Source: Fischerella muscicola SAG 1427-1 = PCC 73103
Lineage (GTDB): Bacteria > Cyanobacteriota > Cyanobacteriia > Cyanobacteriales > Nostocaceae
Assembly: GCF_000317245.1 (NCBI RefSeq)
Contig: NZ_AJLJ01000249.1
Location: 1-44,029 of the forward strand
Reading direction: 5' to 3'
DNA length: 44,029 bases
Within the stretch, counting starts at the first letter, position 1. Every line of letters begins with the position of its first letter. A program made the translations under genes and the position numbers. The notes below the pieces were generated by a model. The model was not told the origin of the DNA, did no database searches, and worked only from the letters and a program-made list of their open reading frames with translations. This document shows, piece by piece, positions 16,008 to 24,294 of the stretch.

Positions 16008-18311
16008 TTGCTCTCAGATATCACCATATCAAATGCACGTGTGCAAAATGTTGTGTTTTCTGGGACAACTGGGACTGCTGGCGATGTCAATATCACAACT
16101 AACAATCTTTCTCTCATTAATGGCGGACAAATTAGTGCCAGTACCTATGGAAAGGGTAATGCTGGCAGAGTCATCATTAATGCAACTGGTAATATTTCCG
16201 TTTCAGGTGAAAACCAAAATAAAGACTATGGAACTAATGGTGGAATTTTTAGCCAAGTAGCCACTAATGCAGAGGGAAATGCAGGTGGTATCCAAATAAC
16301 TACCAACAACCTTTCTCTGAGAGATGGTGGACAAATTAGTGCCAACACTTTTGGAGAGGGAAGTGCAGGGAGAGTCGTGATTAATGCCACTGGCAATATC
16401 TCCGTTTCTGGTGAAGATAAAAATGGAAACAGGAGTGCAATTTTTAGCCAAGTAGTCAACTCAAAAGCAGAGGAAAATTTTAGCGGTATCCAAATAACTA
16501 CTAAAGACCTTTCTCTCATCAATGGCGGAATAATTAATGCCAGCACTTTTGGAAAGGGATATGCTGGCAGTATCATCATCACTGCCGACAATATCTCTGT
16601 TTCTGGTGAAACTAAAAATGGAAACAGCAGTGCAATTTTTAGCGGAGTAAACTCAAAAGCACAGGGAAATGCTGGTGATATCCAAATCACTACCAAAAAC
16701 CTTTCTCTCATCAATGGCGGACGAATTAGTGCCACCACTTTTGGAGAGGGAAATGCAGGGAGAGTAGTTATTAATGCGACTGGTGATATCTCTATTGTGG
16801 GTGAAAATAGGAGTGGTGCAATTTTTAGCCAAGTTGGCCAGGATGCACAAGGAAATTCAGGTGGTATTCAAATAACTACTAAAGACCTTTCTCTGACTGA
16901 TGGTGGACAAATTAATGCAAGCACCCTTGGAAGAGGAAATGCAGGGAAAGTAGTTATCAAGGCGACTGGCAATATCTTCGTTTCTGGTGAAAATAAAAAT
17001 GGATATAGTAGTGGAATTTATAGCAATGTTGAATCGTCAGGTGTGGGCGATGCTGATGGTATCCAAATAACTACCAACAATATTTCTCTGACTAATGGTG
17101 GACGAATAAGTACCAGCACTTATGGAACGGGAAATGCGGGCAATGTTATCATTACTGCTACTGGTACGATATCCGCTTCTGGTGAAACTAAAAATGGAAA
17201 CAACGGTGGAATTTTTAGCATTGTTGGCAAATCACGTGCGGGAGAGGGAAATGCTGGTGATATCCAAATAAATACTAAAGACCTTTCTTTGACTGATGGC
17301 GGACAAATTAGTGCCAGCACTTATGGAAGGGGAAATGCTGGCAAAGTTATTATTAATGCTACTGGCAATATCTCTGCTGACGGTAAAGCAAACGATGGAA
17401 CCAGCAGTGGAATTTATAGCGTTGCTAATCCATCAACTGGAAATGCTGGTGGTATTAAAATCAATGCGCGATCGCTTTCTCTTTCTAATGGCGCTATTCT
17501 ATCAGCAAATAGTGAAGGAATCGGTGCAGCAGGTAACATAGAAGTCACAACTGCAAAAGACATTCGATTAGACAATCGAGCGTCGATTACTGCCAATACT
17601 ATAGGTGGTGAAGGTCGTATCTTCCTTAACTCTCGTGACTTAATCTTACGTCGCAATAGCAACATTAAAACTGATGCTACAGGTACAGCCACAGGTGGAA
17701 ATATAACTATTCAAACTGACAACCTAGTTGCATTTCCTAAAGAAGATAGCAACATCAGCGCCAGGGCTGATGAAGGTCCAGGAGGGAGGGTATCTATCAC
17801 GGCTACTCGCGTTTTTGGTATAGAATTCCGGAAAATAGCTACTGAAAAAAGCGATATTACAGTTACTTCTAACCTTGGGCCTGATTTTAGTGGTACAGTC
17901 CAAATCAATAGTCTAGACGTTGATCCCAGTCAAGGATTAGTGCAATTACCAAATAATCTTGCAGATGTGAGTAATCAAATCGCCCAAAATCCTTGTCAAA
18001 AAGGTGCTGGTAGCTCATTTACCGTCAACGGACGGGGTGGTTTTCCCTCCAGCCCAGATGATGGCTTTAGAAGTAATGAAACTCGTATCGATTTAGTAGA
18101 ACCTGTCGCCAGTAGCAGCAGTTCCCAAAATTCAACTATCAATCAACCAACAACCCAACCCACTGCTAAACAAATTATTCCTGCCCAAGGCTGGATATTT
18201 AACGATAAGGGTGAGGTAGTGCTGACAGCCTATGACCCCACAAATATTAGCACTGCTCAACGGAGTTCTAAAACAACTGCGACTTGTACTGCTCCTGAGC
18301 AATCAAGGTAA
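16008..18311 (+). CDS. Two-partner-secretion exoprotein, repeat-bearing C-terminal part (after frameshift)
   Basis: The continuation frame is open from about 15939, with TTG at 16008 as its first possible start; it probably has no independent start in nature. It holds about seven imperfect repeats of about 65 residues (16080-17450), each with ITTxxLSLxDGGQISAST, GxGNAGxVxINATGNISVSGE and SSGIFSQV-like pieces. A beta-helix region follows. The C-terminus includes QNPCQKGAGSSFTVNGRGG and AQGWIFNDKGEVVLTAYDP, the ending typical of cyanobacterial haemagglutinin-like secreted proteins. Joined to the upstream part the protein would be about 1,025 residues. The intact rest of the reading frame suggests either a recent mutation, a phase-variable state or a sequencing error at about 15938. 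Confidence 0.82.
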   Translation: MLSDITISNARVQNVVFSGTTGTAGDVNITTNNLSLINGGQISASTYGKGNAGRVIINATGNISVSGENQNKDYGTNGGIFSQVATNAEGNAGGIQITTNNLSLRDGGQISANTFGEGSAGRVVINATGNISVSGEDKNGNRSAIFSQVVNSKAEENFSGIQITTKDLSLINGGIINASTFGKGYAGSIIITADNISVSGETKNGNSSAIFSGVNSKAQGNAGDIQITTKNLSLINGGRISATTFGEGNAGRVVINATGDISIVGENRSGAIFSQVGQDAQGNSGGIQITTKDLSLTDGGQINASTLGRGNAGKVVIKATGNIFVSGENKNGYSSGIYSNVESSGVGDADGIQITTNNISLTNGGRISTSTYGTGNAGNVIITATGTISASGETKNGNNGGIFSIVGKSRAGEGNAGDIQINTKDLSLTDGGQISASTYGRGNAGKVIINATGNISADGKANDGTSSGIYSVANPSTGNAGGIKINARSLSLSNGAILSANSEGIGAAGNIEVTTAKDIRLDNRASITANTIGGEGRIFLNSRDLILRRNSNIKTDATGTATGGNITIQTDNLVAFPKEDSNISARADEGPGGRVSITATRVFGIEFRKIATEKSDITVTSNLGPDFSGTVQINSLDVDPSQGLVQLPNNLADVSNQIAQNPCQKGAGSSFTVNGRGGFPSSPDDGFRSNETRIDLVEPVASSSSSQNSTINQPTTQPTAKQIIPAQGWIFNDKGEVVLTAYDPTNISTAQRSSKTTATCTAPEQSR
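16080..17450 (+). repeat. Seven tandem ~195-base coding repeats in the exoprotein gene
   Basis: Copies of ATTAGTGCCAGCACTT-like DNA recur near 16133, 16334, 16529, 16726, 16912, 17107 and 17308, a spacing of about 185-205 bases. Protein repeats are about 65 residues and predicted to stack as a beta-helix. Long open frames on the opposite strand here are by-products of this periodicity. Confidence 0.8.
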
Positions 18312-18319
18312 ATGGAAAA

Positions 18320-18718
18320 ATGACGCTTACTTTTGATCAAAATGCTTATCGCAATCTCTTGGCGGAGGTTACTCCTACAGCAATTGAGACAGAACAAGAG
18401 TACGAACGTGTTTTGCAAGTAGTAGAACAGCTAACTTTTAAGAAGAATCGCACGATTGAGGAGCAAATCTTACACAAGTTACTAGTAATATTGGTTGAAG
18501 CATATGAAACGCAAAATTATCCGATGGATGAATCTGCGCCTCATGAAATTCTCCAACACATTATGGAAGCCAGTGAAACTCGTCAAGCTGATTTAGTCGG
18601 TATTATTGCCTCAAGTGGTGTACTGTCGGAAGTTGTGAATGGTAAACGTTCCATAAGTAAAGAACAAGCCAAAGCCCTTGGCGATTATTTCAAAGTATCG
18701 CCTAGCCTGTTCATCTAA
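18320..18718 (+). CDS. HigA-like helix-turn-helix protein, no toxin partner
   Basis: The 132-residue protein has a helical N-terminal half (about 1-75), then an XRE-type helix-turn-helix (about 90-130: TRQADLVGIIASSGVLSEVVNGKRSISKEQAKALGDYFKVSPSLF). This architecture matches the cyanobacterial HigA-type antitoxin / transcriptional regulator family. In HigBA modules the toxin gene normally precedes the antitoxin. Here the preceding gene is the exoprotein, whose stop lies only 8 bases upstream, and no HigB/RelE-like frame is present. It is therefore an orphan regulator that may be co-transcribed with the broken exoprotein gene. It converges on dnaG, whose stop is 8 bases away. Confidence 0.75.
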   Translation: MTLTFDQNAYRNLLAEVTPTAIETEQEYERVLQVVEQLTFKKNRTIEEQILHKLLVILVEAYETQNYPMDESAPHEILQHIMEASETRQADLVGIIASSGVLSEVVNGKRSISKEQAKALGDYFKVSPSLFI

Positions 18719-18726
18719 GTACAACC

Positions 18727-20658
18727 TCACAACAAATCAGTTAAAGAAAACTGCCGTTGTTTATCTAATTCTTGCAATCGCAACTTCTCTGCATAAAAAG
18801 CTTGATAATATGATTGCCAACGCTCAGGTTCAGCTTTAGGATCAGTTTGTTCCCACAATTCCAAGAAATGACGATAACGTTTTTCTCTCAATACCCGTTC
18901 CATACAAGCAGTAGTTGCTTGAACTACATGAGGAGTACGTAATATTTCTTTCTCATTTTTTTCGTTGAGTTGGAATAGATGGGAAACTAACGTCATTTCT
19001 TCAGAAAATTCCAAACATTTATCTTGTACCGTTGCGATTAAATTATCTTCTAAATTATCCGATGCAAGTTCTAAAATTTGTCGCCACAAAAAGCGATGGT
19101 GAGAAAGACTAAATTGTAAATCTCGTTCTTCTAAAGCATCGTTGATGGCTTGGCGTTGTTCGGGACAATGGAGATATATTCGCAGTAATAAAGCTTCTGC
19201 TTGTTCTAGTAGAGTTTTTTCTGAAGTTACAGAAGTTTTTTTATTTGTTTGTGTTGATAAATCTTGGTTTTGTCTATACTGCGATCGCGCTATACTTCTG
19301 ATATTATTTTGCGGCGCAACTTGAGTCAAAAGATTTTCGACTCGCAACGGTACTAATCTGGCGTCTCCTAAAGCTAAAATTTCTGCACAATAAGAAACGT
19401 AATAATTAAGTGTATCTATATTAGTAATATTTTTGAGTAATTTAACTACCTGCTGCGAGACTTGCTGAAAATCTGTAGCTTGTTTCAAGTCCCGATCTTT
19501 TGTGATTTGCTGAATTTGCCAATTTAACCACAGGGGTGCGTTCGCTAACAGCTGTTGATAGTCTGCGGATGTATGGGTATGTAAGTATTCATCGGCGTCT
19601 TTACCATCGGGTAAGTTGAGAATTTTTAGTTGCACTTCGCCCTTGTACGCCAGTTCCGCAATTTCTCCAATTGCCCTTTCGGCAGCGATATTACCAGCTT
19701 TATCGGCATCAAAGTTGAGTATTAGTTGTTTCGAGTCGGTGTAGCGTAATAATATGCGTACTTGGTCTATACTGAGGGCAGTACCCAAAGAAGCAACAGC
19801 GTGATTAATGCCAGCCGCATGAAGAGCGATCGCATCAAAATATCCTTCCACCACCACAGCTTGATCCATTTGGGAAATACCAGCTTTGGCTTTGTCAAGA
19901 GCAAATAAAGTTTTACCCTTATTAAATAGTTCGGTTTCTGGTGAATTAAGATACTTCGGTTGTTCATCGCCCAAAGTTCTACCGCCAAAAGCAATCACCC
20001 GTCCCATGACATCGTGAATCGGAATCATCAAGCGATCGCGAAATACATCATAATACCCACTGCTTTCTTTACGCGGTTTAATTAATCCGGCTTTCTCCAC
20101 CAACTGCACCGGATAGCGTTTATCTTCTACTAAATAACGATAAAGAGTTTCCCAAGCCGCAGGGGCGTAACCCAAGTTAAACTGCACAATAGTCTCGTCT
20201 TGTAGTTGGCGTTTTTGTTGCAGATACTCAAGAGCGAGTTGTCCTTGGGGTTGTCTGAGGGCATGTTGATAAAATTGGGCAGTAGAAGCGAGAATTTCGT
20301 AAAGTTGCGATCGTTCTGATAATTGTCTTTGTAATTCCTGTCTTTGTTCTGGTTCGAGAGTTTGCACAGGAATTTGGTAACGTCGCGCCAAATCCAGCAC
20401 CACTTCCGCAAAAGAATGCTTGTGCAAGTCCATGAGAAACTTGATAGCATTCCCTCCCGCTTGACAGCCAAAACAGTAATACATTTGCTTTGTGGGACTG
20501 ACGGTAAAACTGGGGGATTTTTCGTCGTGGAAAGGACACAAGCCCACAAAATCTTTACCACGCCTGCGTAAAACAACGTGTTCCGAGATCACATCATAAA
20601 TGTCAGCCCGTTGTTTAATTTCCTCTATAGTATCTGGGTGTAGGCGGGGAGTGTACAT
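18727..20658 (-). CDS. dnaG: DNA primase DnaG
   Basis: The 643-residue primase makes RNA primers at the replication fork. The N-terminal CHC2 zinc ribbon has Cys41 and His44 (CPFH) with Cys62 and Cys65 (CFGC). The catalytic core continues to a TOPRIM domain with EGYFD at 271-275 and FDAD at 316-319. The C-terminal helical part, which contacts the DnaB helicase in the family, runs from about 450 and is more divergent, with a Gln/Asn-rich linker around 455-475. Length is normal for cyanobacteria. It is a single gene, convergent with the HigA-like gene. A long run of GGGCATT heptamers begins 8 bases upstream of the start codon, so its promoter must lie within or beyond the repeats. Confidence 0.96.
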   Translation of the reverse strand: MYTPRLHPDTIEEIKQRADIYDVISEHVVLRRRGKDFVGLCPFHDEKSPSFTVSPTKQMYYCFGCQAGGNAIKFLMDLHKHSFAEVVLDLARRYQIPVQTLEPEQRQELQRQLSERSQLYEILASTAQFYQHALRQPQGQLALEYLQQKRQLQDETIVQFNLGYAPAAWETLYRYLVEDKRYPVQLVEKAGLIKPRKESSGYYDVFRDRLMIPIHDVMGRVIAFGGRTLGDEQPKYLNSPETELFNKGKTLFALDKAKAGISQMDQAVVVEGYFDAIALHAAGINHAVASLGTALSIDQVRILLRYTDSKQLILNFDADKAGNIAAERAIGEIAELAYKGEVQLKILNLPDGKDADEYLHTHTSADYQQLLANAPLWLNWQIQQITKDRDLKQATDFQQVSQQVVKLLKNITNIDTLNYYVSYCAEILALGDARLVPLRVENLLTQVAPQNNIRSIARSQYRQNQDLSTQTNKKTSVTSEKTLLEQAEALLLRIYLHCPEQRQAINDALEERDLQFSLSHHRFLWRQILELASDNLEDNLIATVQDKCLEFSEEMTLVSHLFQLNEKNEKEILRTPHVVQATTACMERVLREKRYRHFLELWEQTDPKAEPERWQSYYQAFYAEKLRLQELDKQRQFSLTDLL

Positions 20659-20665
20659 ATTAAGT

Positions 20666-20759
20666 CATTGGGCATTGGGCATTAGGCATTGGGCATTGGG
20701 CATGGGGCATTGGGCATTGGGCATTAGGCATTGGGCATTGGGCATTGGGCATGGGGCAT
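20666..20759. repeat. Heptanucleotide tandem repeat (GGGCATT)
   Basis: About 13 units of GGGCATT with a few variants (AGGCATT, GGGCATG) lie immediately upstream of dnaG. This is a short tandemly repeated repetitive (STRR) sequence of the kind known from filamentous cyanobacteria. The unit length is far below that of a CRISPR. Confidence 0.9.
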
Positions 20760-20790
20760 AATTAAGAAATTTTTGACTTTTGACTTCTTT

Positions 20791-20833
20791 CCCCCGATCC
20801 CCGTTCCCTGTTCCCTGTTCCCTGTTCCCTATC
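20791..20833. repeat. Heptanucleotide tandem repeat (TTCCCTG)
   Basis: CCCCGATCCCCG leads into four to five TTCCCTG units. It is a second STRR type in the same dnaG / amidase spacer, unrelated in unit sequence to the GGGCATT run. Confidence 0.85.
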
Positions 20834-20942
20834 CACTAACAAATGACAAAGGACAACTGATAGCTATTATATTCTTGTTCCCAAGCCAATAATGATGTAT
20901 TCAATTACTTACATTGAGATTTTATAAGAGGAAATACTGAAA

Positions 20943-22292
20943 ATGGGACGTGTTTTTCTTTCCGCAGCTCACGGAGGCAAAGAAACAGCTGGAATTGATC
21001 CAGGTTCGGTGGCTGGAGGTACAACAGAAGCCAGAGAAATGATTTTGTTGCGTGATTTAATTTTGACAGAACTGAGGGCGCGCAGTTTTGAAGTGTTGTC
21101 AGTTCCCGATGACTTGAGTGCCAAGCAAACTATAGACTGGATCAATTCTCGTGTTCGTCGTGGTGATGTCGCCTTGGAAATTCACGCTGACGCTGCTAGT
21201 AGCCCTTCTGTGCGTGGGGCTAGTGTTTTTTATATTGCCAACAATGATGAACGCAAAAGCAATGCAGAATTAGTATTAATGGGGTTACTACGCCGCGTTT
21301 CGCAATTACCTAACCGAGGAGTGAAACCAGATACAAATTCGGGTATGGGTAGTTTAGCATTTTGTCGCCAGACACAAGCGCCTGCTTTGTTAATGCAAGT
21401 TTGTTTTTTGAGTAATCCAGAAGATCGTGGTTTACTACAAAACCGCCGTCGTGATTTTGCTGTGGGTATAGCTGATGGACTCGCTGCTTGGAGCCGTGCT
21501 GTTGATCCTGGTTCAACAGGCAGTGAACCCACTTACCCAGCAATTAATATTAACATTAATGGACAAAAATATTCTGAACAAGGGATATTAGTTGACGGTA
21601 ATGCTTACATCCCAATTGACTTAGCGGATCGCTTGCAAATTGATCTATCAAAAGCACCAAATGTCCGCCGCATTACCTATCGTCGAGTTGTTTATGTTAA
21701 AGCTATCGAACTCCGAGAATTTCATGTTTCTATCAGTTGGGATAGTAATAGTCGTACCGTCACTTTACGTTCCAACTTAGTAATTTGCTCCGGTCAAGTT
21801 GACAAAATCATGTCTCATGGTAATACCTCAGAAGTACAGCTACAAATATTTCTCAAAAATAACAATGAAAATGCCTTGGTTAAATTTCCTGACATTGGCA
21901 AACTCTATCGGGAAGAAGCCGCAATCGAAGGGGTTAGCTATGACATTGCTTTCTGTCAAATGTGTGTAGAAACAGCTTTTTTACGCTTTGGCGGTGATAT
22001 TAAATTAGAACAAAATAACTTTGCAGGTTTAGGGACAATTGGTGGAGGTAGCGAAGCTGCAAGTTTTGAAAGTGCCAGAATTGGCGTCAGGGCGCATATT
22101 CAACACTTGAAAGCTTACGCTAGTTTGGAACCTCTGGTACAGGATGTAGTAGATCCAAGATTTCGTTTTGTTACCCGTGGGATCGCTCCTTTAGTGGGTC
22201 AATTATCAGGGCGATGGTCAGCAGATTTAAATTATGGCGACAAGATAATAGCAATGCTCAAACGTCTGTATGAATCAGCAGGATTGATGTAG
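20943..22292 (+). CDS. Two-domain peptidoglycan hydrolase: amidase_3-like plus glucosaminidase
   Basis: The 449-residue protein joins an N-acetylmuramoyl-L-alanine amidase (Amidase_3) fold, about 1-185, to a middle beta domain like the copper-amine-oxidase N-terminal stalk (about 195-285). A C-terminal glucosaminidase-like domain (about 310-449) has CVETAFLRFGG (Glu343, the expected catalytic acid), NNFAGLG and a C-terminal repeat of substrate-site aromatics. Amidase zinc ligands His10 (AAHGG), Glu29 and His81 (EIHAD) are present. The second Glu of the family motif LxE, which acts in catalysis, is Gln152 (LLMQVCFLSNPED). The amidase may thus be inactive and serve in binding. There is no signal peptide, so export would need another route. 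GAGG lies 10 bases upstream of the ATG. Confidence 0.82.
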   Translation: MGRVFLSAAHGGKETAGIDPGSVAGGTTEAREMILLRDLILTELRARSFEVLSVPDDLSAKQTIDWINSRVRRGDVALEIHADAASSPSVRGASVFYIANNDERKSNAELVLMGLLRRVSQLPNRGVKPDTNSGMGSLAFCRQTQAPALLMQVCFLSNPEDRGLLQNRRRDFAVGIADGLAAWSRAVDPGSTGSEPTYPAINININGQKYSEQGILVDGNAYIPIDLADRLQIDLSKAPNVRRITYRRVVYVKAIELREFHVSISWDSNSRTVTLRSNLVICSGQVDKIMSHGNTSEVQLQIFLKNNNENALVKFPDIGKLYREEAAIEGVSYDIAFCQMCVETAFLRFGGDIKLEQNNFAGLGTIGGGSEAASFESARIGVRAHIQHLKAYASLEPLVQDVVDPRFRFVTRGIAPLVGQLSGRWSADLNYGDKIIAMLKRLYESAGLM

Positions 22293-22303
22293 AAGAAAAT
22301 TAT

Positions 22304-22618
22304 TTAGCTTTGATTTTGAAAATATCTGCATATCAATCTACCAGCATCAATATTATCAAATGGCACAATTTTTCCATCTGCTTCAAGTTTATTTTGCTCA
22401 CGACAGTTGTAAACTTCGAGGGGTCTTTTGACTCCATCTACACTGACTATTGCCCTATATTCCCAATAATTTTTAGCACTGCGTTTAATACTAATAATGC
22501 AAATTTGGTGTCCTTGCAAATTTCGACAAACAGAAGCTTGAACAGGAAATATGATAGAGAAAAAAAGTATGAATACTAGACCAAAAATGATACAAGCTGA
22601 TAAATATTTAATTTGCAT
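22304..22618 (-). CDS. Small secreted hypothetical protein with four cysteines
   Basis: The 104-residue product has a strong signal peptide (hydrophobic about 8-27, cleavage likely after VQA). The mature domain of about 75 residues contains four cysteines (SVCRNLQGHQICII, VYNCREQNK, RLICRYF), enough for two disulfides. It resembles small conserved periplasmic proteins of cyanobacteria with no assigned role. It converges on the hydrolase gene with an 11-base gap, so the two mRNAs may overlap at their 3' ends. The AT-rich 168 bases upstream, shared with the WD40 gene, are a divergent promoter region. Confidence 0.65.
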   Translation of the reverse strand: MQIKYLSACIIFGLVFILFFSIIFPVQASVCRNLQGHQICIISIKRSAKNYWEYRAIVSVDGVKRPLEVYNCREQNKLEADGKIVPFDNIDAGRLICRYFQNQS

Positions 22619-22786
22619 GATGATCAGTATAATTTAGATACAAATAAAACTTTTAGGTTGGGCAATACCACTCTAGAAAATTTATAAAAATCAAATGATT
22701 GTTATATCTTAACTGAGCTTAAGATTTATAGCGATTTTCTACGCAATCAGGTACAAAACCTCATCCCCATCATCCAGAACTCAACT

Positions 22787-23845
22787 ATGAAACCCTCAAC
22801 TCTTGATTCCAAAGAATTTGAACAGCATTTTTCTGGGACACTTTCAGATTATCTAACTGCGATCGCTTGGTCACCTCAAGGTACAATACTTGCTGTGGCT
22901 TCTGCTGCTGGGGAAGTTGCACTCTGGCAAAATGATGAGTTAACAACTTTGCAAACTGGCAATCATAGTTCTGTTGACTGCCTTGCTTTTTCTCATGATG
23001 GACAATTCTTAGCTGCTGCTGGACAAAATGGCCAGGTAAAAATCTGGCGAGGAACTGAATTAACTGCTACTTTAGAAAATACCTCTGCTTGGGTTGATCA
23101 ACTAACTTGGAGTCCCAATGCTCACCAGTTAGCTTTTAGCTTAGGGCGGCATGTGCAAATATGGAACGCTGATACTCGTGAAATTGTCGTCACTCTCAAT
23201 TTTGAGTCTTCATCAGCATTGGGTATTGATTGGCGTAGCGACGGAAAATACTTAGCTATCGCTGGTCATCAAGGTATAAAAGTATGGAATTGCCGAGATT
23301 GGAATCAAGAACCGTACAGCCTAGAAATACCTTCTGTCAGTCTTGCTATGGCATGGTCGCCTGATGGCAAGTATCTGGCTTCTGGTAATATGGATCGCAC
23401 GATCGCTGTAGTTGAAAGTCAGTTATTAGTTTCTGGTAATGACCCCCAGCCTTGGATAATGCGGGGCTTTCCTGGTAAGATTCGCGAAATTGCTTGGTCA
23501 AGTGTTGGCGATCAAAATGGTGTACCGATATTGGCTTGTTGTAGCGTTGACGGTATCGTCGTTTGGCAAAAGTCCTTGGATGAGTCTCTAGGTTGGGAAG
23601 CAACTGTATTAACCAATCATGTGGATATAATTAATGCGATCGCCTTTACACCGAAAAGTTTTCTTCTTGCTTCTGCGGGTTCTGATGGCTGGATTTGTCT
23701 GTGGAAAGATGCTAACCAAGTATCGCAAATTCTTACAGGCGCATCAAATGGCTTTTCATGTTTAGCTTGGCATCCCCAAGGTAAGCTACTAGCTGCTGGT
23801 GGTAAAGAAGGTGAATTATTTATTTGGACGAAAACAGAAAAGTAA
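22787..23845 (+). CDS. WD40 repeat protein
   Basis: The 352-residue protein consists almost wholly of WD40 repeats, visible as recurrent AWSPQGTILAVASAAGEVALW, AFSHDGQFLAAAGQNGQVKIW, AWSPDGKYLASGN, AFTPKSFLLASAGSDGWICLW and AWHPQGKLLAAGGKEGELFIW segments. About seven blades would make one beta-propeller. There is no signal peptide, membrane segment or fused catalytic domain, unlike the large WD40-kinase fusions of cyanobacteria, so it is probably a cytoplasmic scaffold. No partner can be named. The next gene starts 94 bases downstream on the same strand. Confidence 0.88.
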   Translation: MKPSTLDSKEFEQHFSGTLSDYLTAIAWSPQGTILAVASAAGEVALWQNDELTTLQTGNHSSVDCLAFSHDGQFLAAAGQNGQVKIWRGTELTATLENTSAWVDQLTWSPNAHQLAFSLGRHVQIWNADTREIVVTLNFESSSALGIDWRSDGKYLAIAGHQGIKVWNCRDWNQEPYSLEIPSVSLAMAWSPDGKYLASGNMDRTIAVVESQLLVSGNDPQPWIMRGFPGKIREIAWSSVGDQNGVPILACCSVDGIVVWQKSLDESLGWEATVLTNHVDIINAIAFTPKSFLLASAGSDGWICLWKDANQVSQILTGASNGFSCLAWHPQGKLLAAGGKEGELFIWTKTEK

Positions 23846-23939
23846 AATCTACTCACACCAAATTAGGAACAATTATTACTCATCACAAGCCAGTAAAAGC
23901 TGGCTATGCTATATTTTTATAGAGTTTTTTTATCAATTT

Positions 23940-24215
23940 ATGAACATAATCAAACTAATTTTACTTGCTTTTCCTGTAGTCTTTGCTTCTATGCTAGTGG
24001 TAGTAAATCCAGCGGCTGCATCTCCTCTCCAGCCTGCACCTGCTATCACACAACAGATCACATTGGTATCTGCACAACCTGTTCACCAATGGATTACATC
24101 CAGCTTATCTAGTGATTCTCAATCGATCATTGATCAACTTGGTTGCAGTTGTGCTAGCTGTGTGCAAGCTAAACTTCAGATGGAAGGCAAACTTTTACTG
24201 GCTGATTTACTGTAA
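23940..24215 (+). CDS. Small secreted protein with CxCxxC motif
   Basis: The ATG at 23940 gives 91 residues with a good signal peptide (MNIIKLILLAFPVVFASMLV, cleavage likely after AAA or AAAS). An upstream in-frame ATG at 23799 overlaps the WD40 gene and would put 47 residues before the signal, so it is rejected. The mature part is about 65 residues, ends in a predicted helix and contains QLGCSCASCVQAK, a CxCxxC cluster that could bind a metal or form a disulfide. A terminator-like hairpin begins 39 bases after the stop. I recognise it only as the type of small conserved cyanobacterial protein without assigned function. Confidence 0.65.
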   Translation: MNIIKLILLAFPVVFASMLVVVNPAAASPLQPAPAITQQITLVSAQPVHQWITSSLSSDSQSIIDQLGCSCASCVQAKLQMEGKLLLADLL

Positions 24216-24254
24216 GTTTTTTAAAAGCACCGTAAATATTGCTAAACAGGCTGG

Positions 24255-24288
24255 GGAGTTATGAGTTAGTTCATGACTCCTTGTTTTT
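24255..24288 (+). terminator. Rho-independent terminator
   Basis: GGAGTTATGA pairs with TCATGACTCC (one G:U pair) around a GTTAGT loop, followed by TTGTTTTT. It lies just downstream of the small CxCxxC protein gene and before the end of the convergent acetyltransferase gene. Confidence 0.75.
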
Positions 24289-24294
24289 ATCCCA

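Noticed and set aside
16226..16738. 170-codon minus-strand frame within the exoprotein gene
   Set aside because: It mirrors the periodic coding repeats and has no independent support.
20666..20833. Possible CRISPR array
   Set aside because: Units are contiguous heptamers without spacers. The repeats at 16080-17450 are coding and those at 43915-44029 are also without spacers.
23799..23939. Upstream start for the CxCxxC protein
   Set aside because: It overlaps the WD40 gene and would place 47 residues before an obvious signal peptide.
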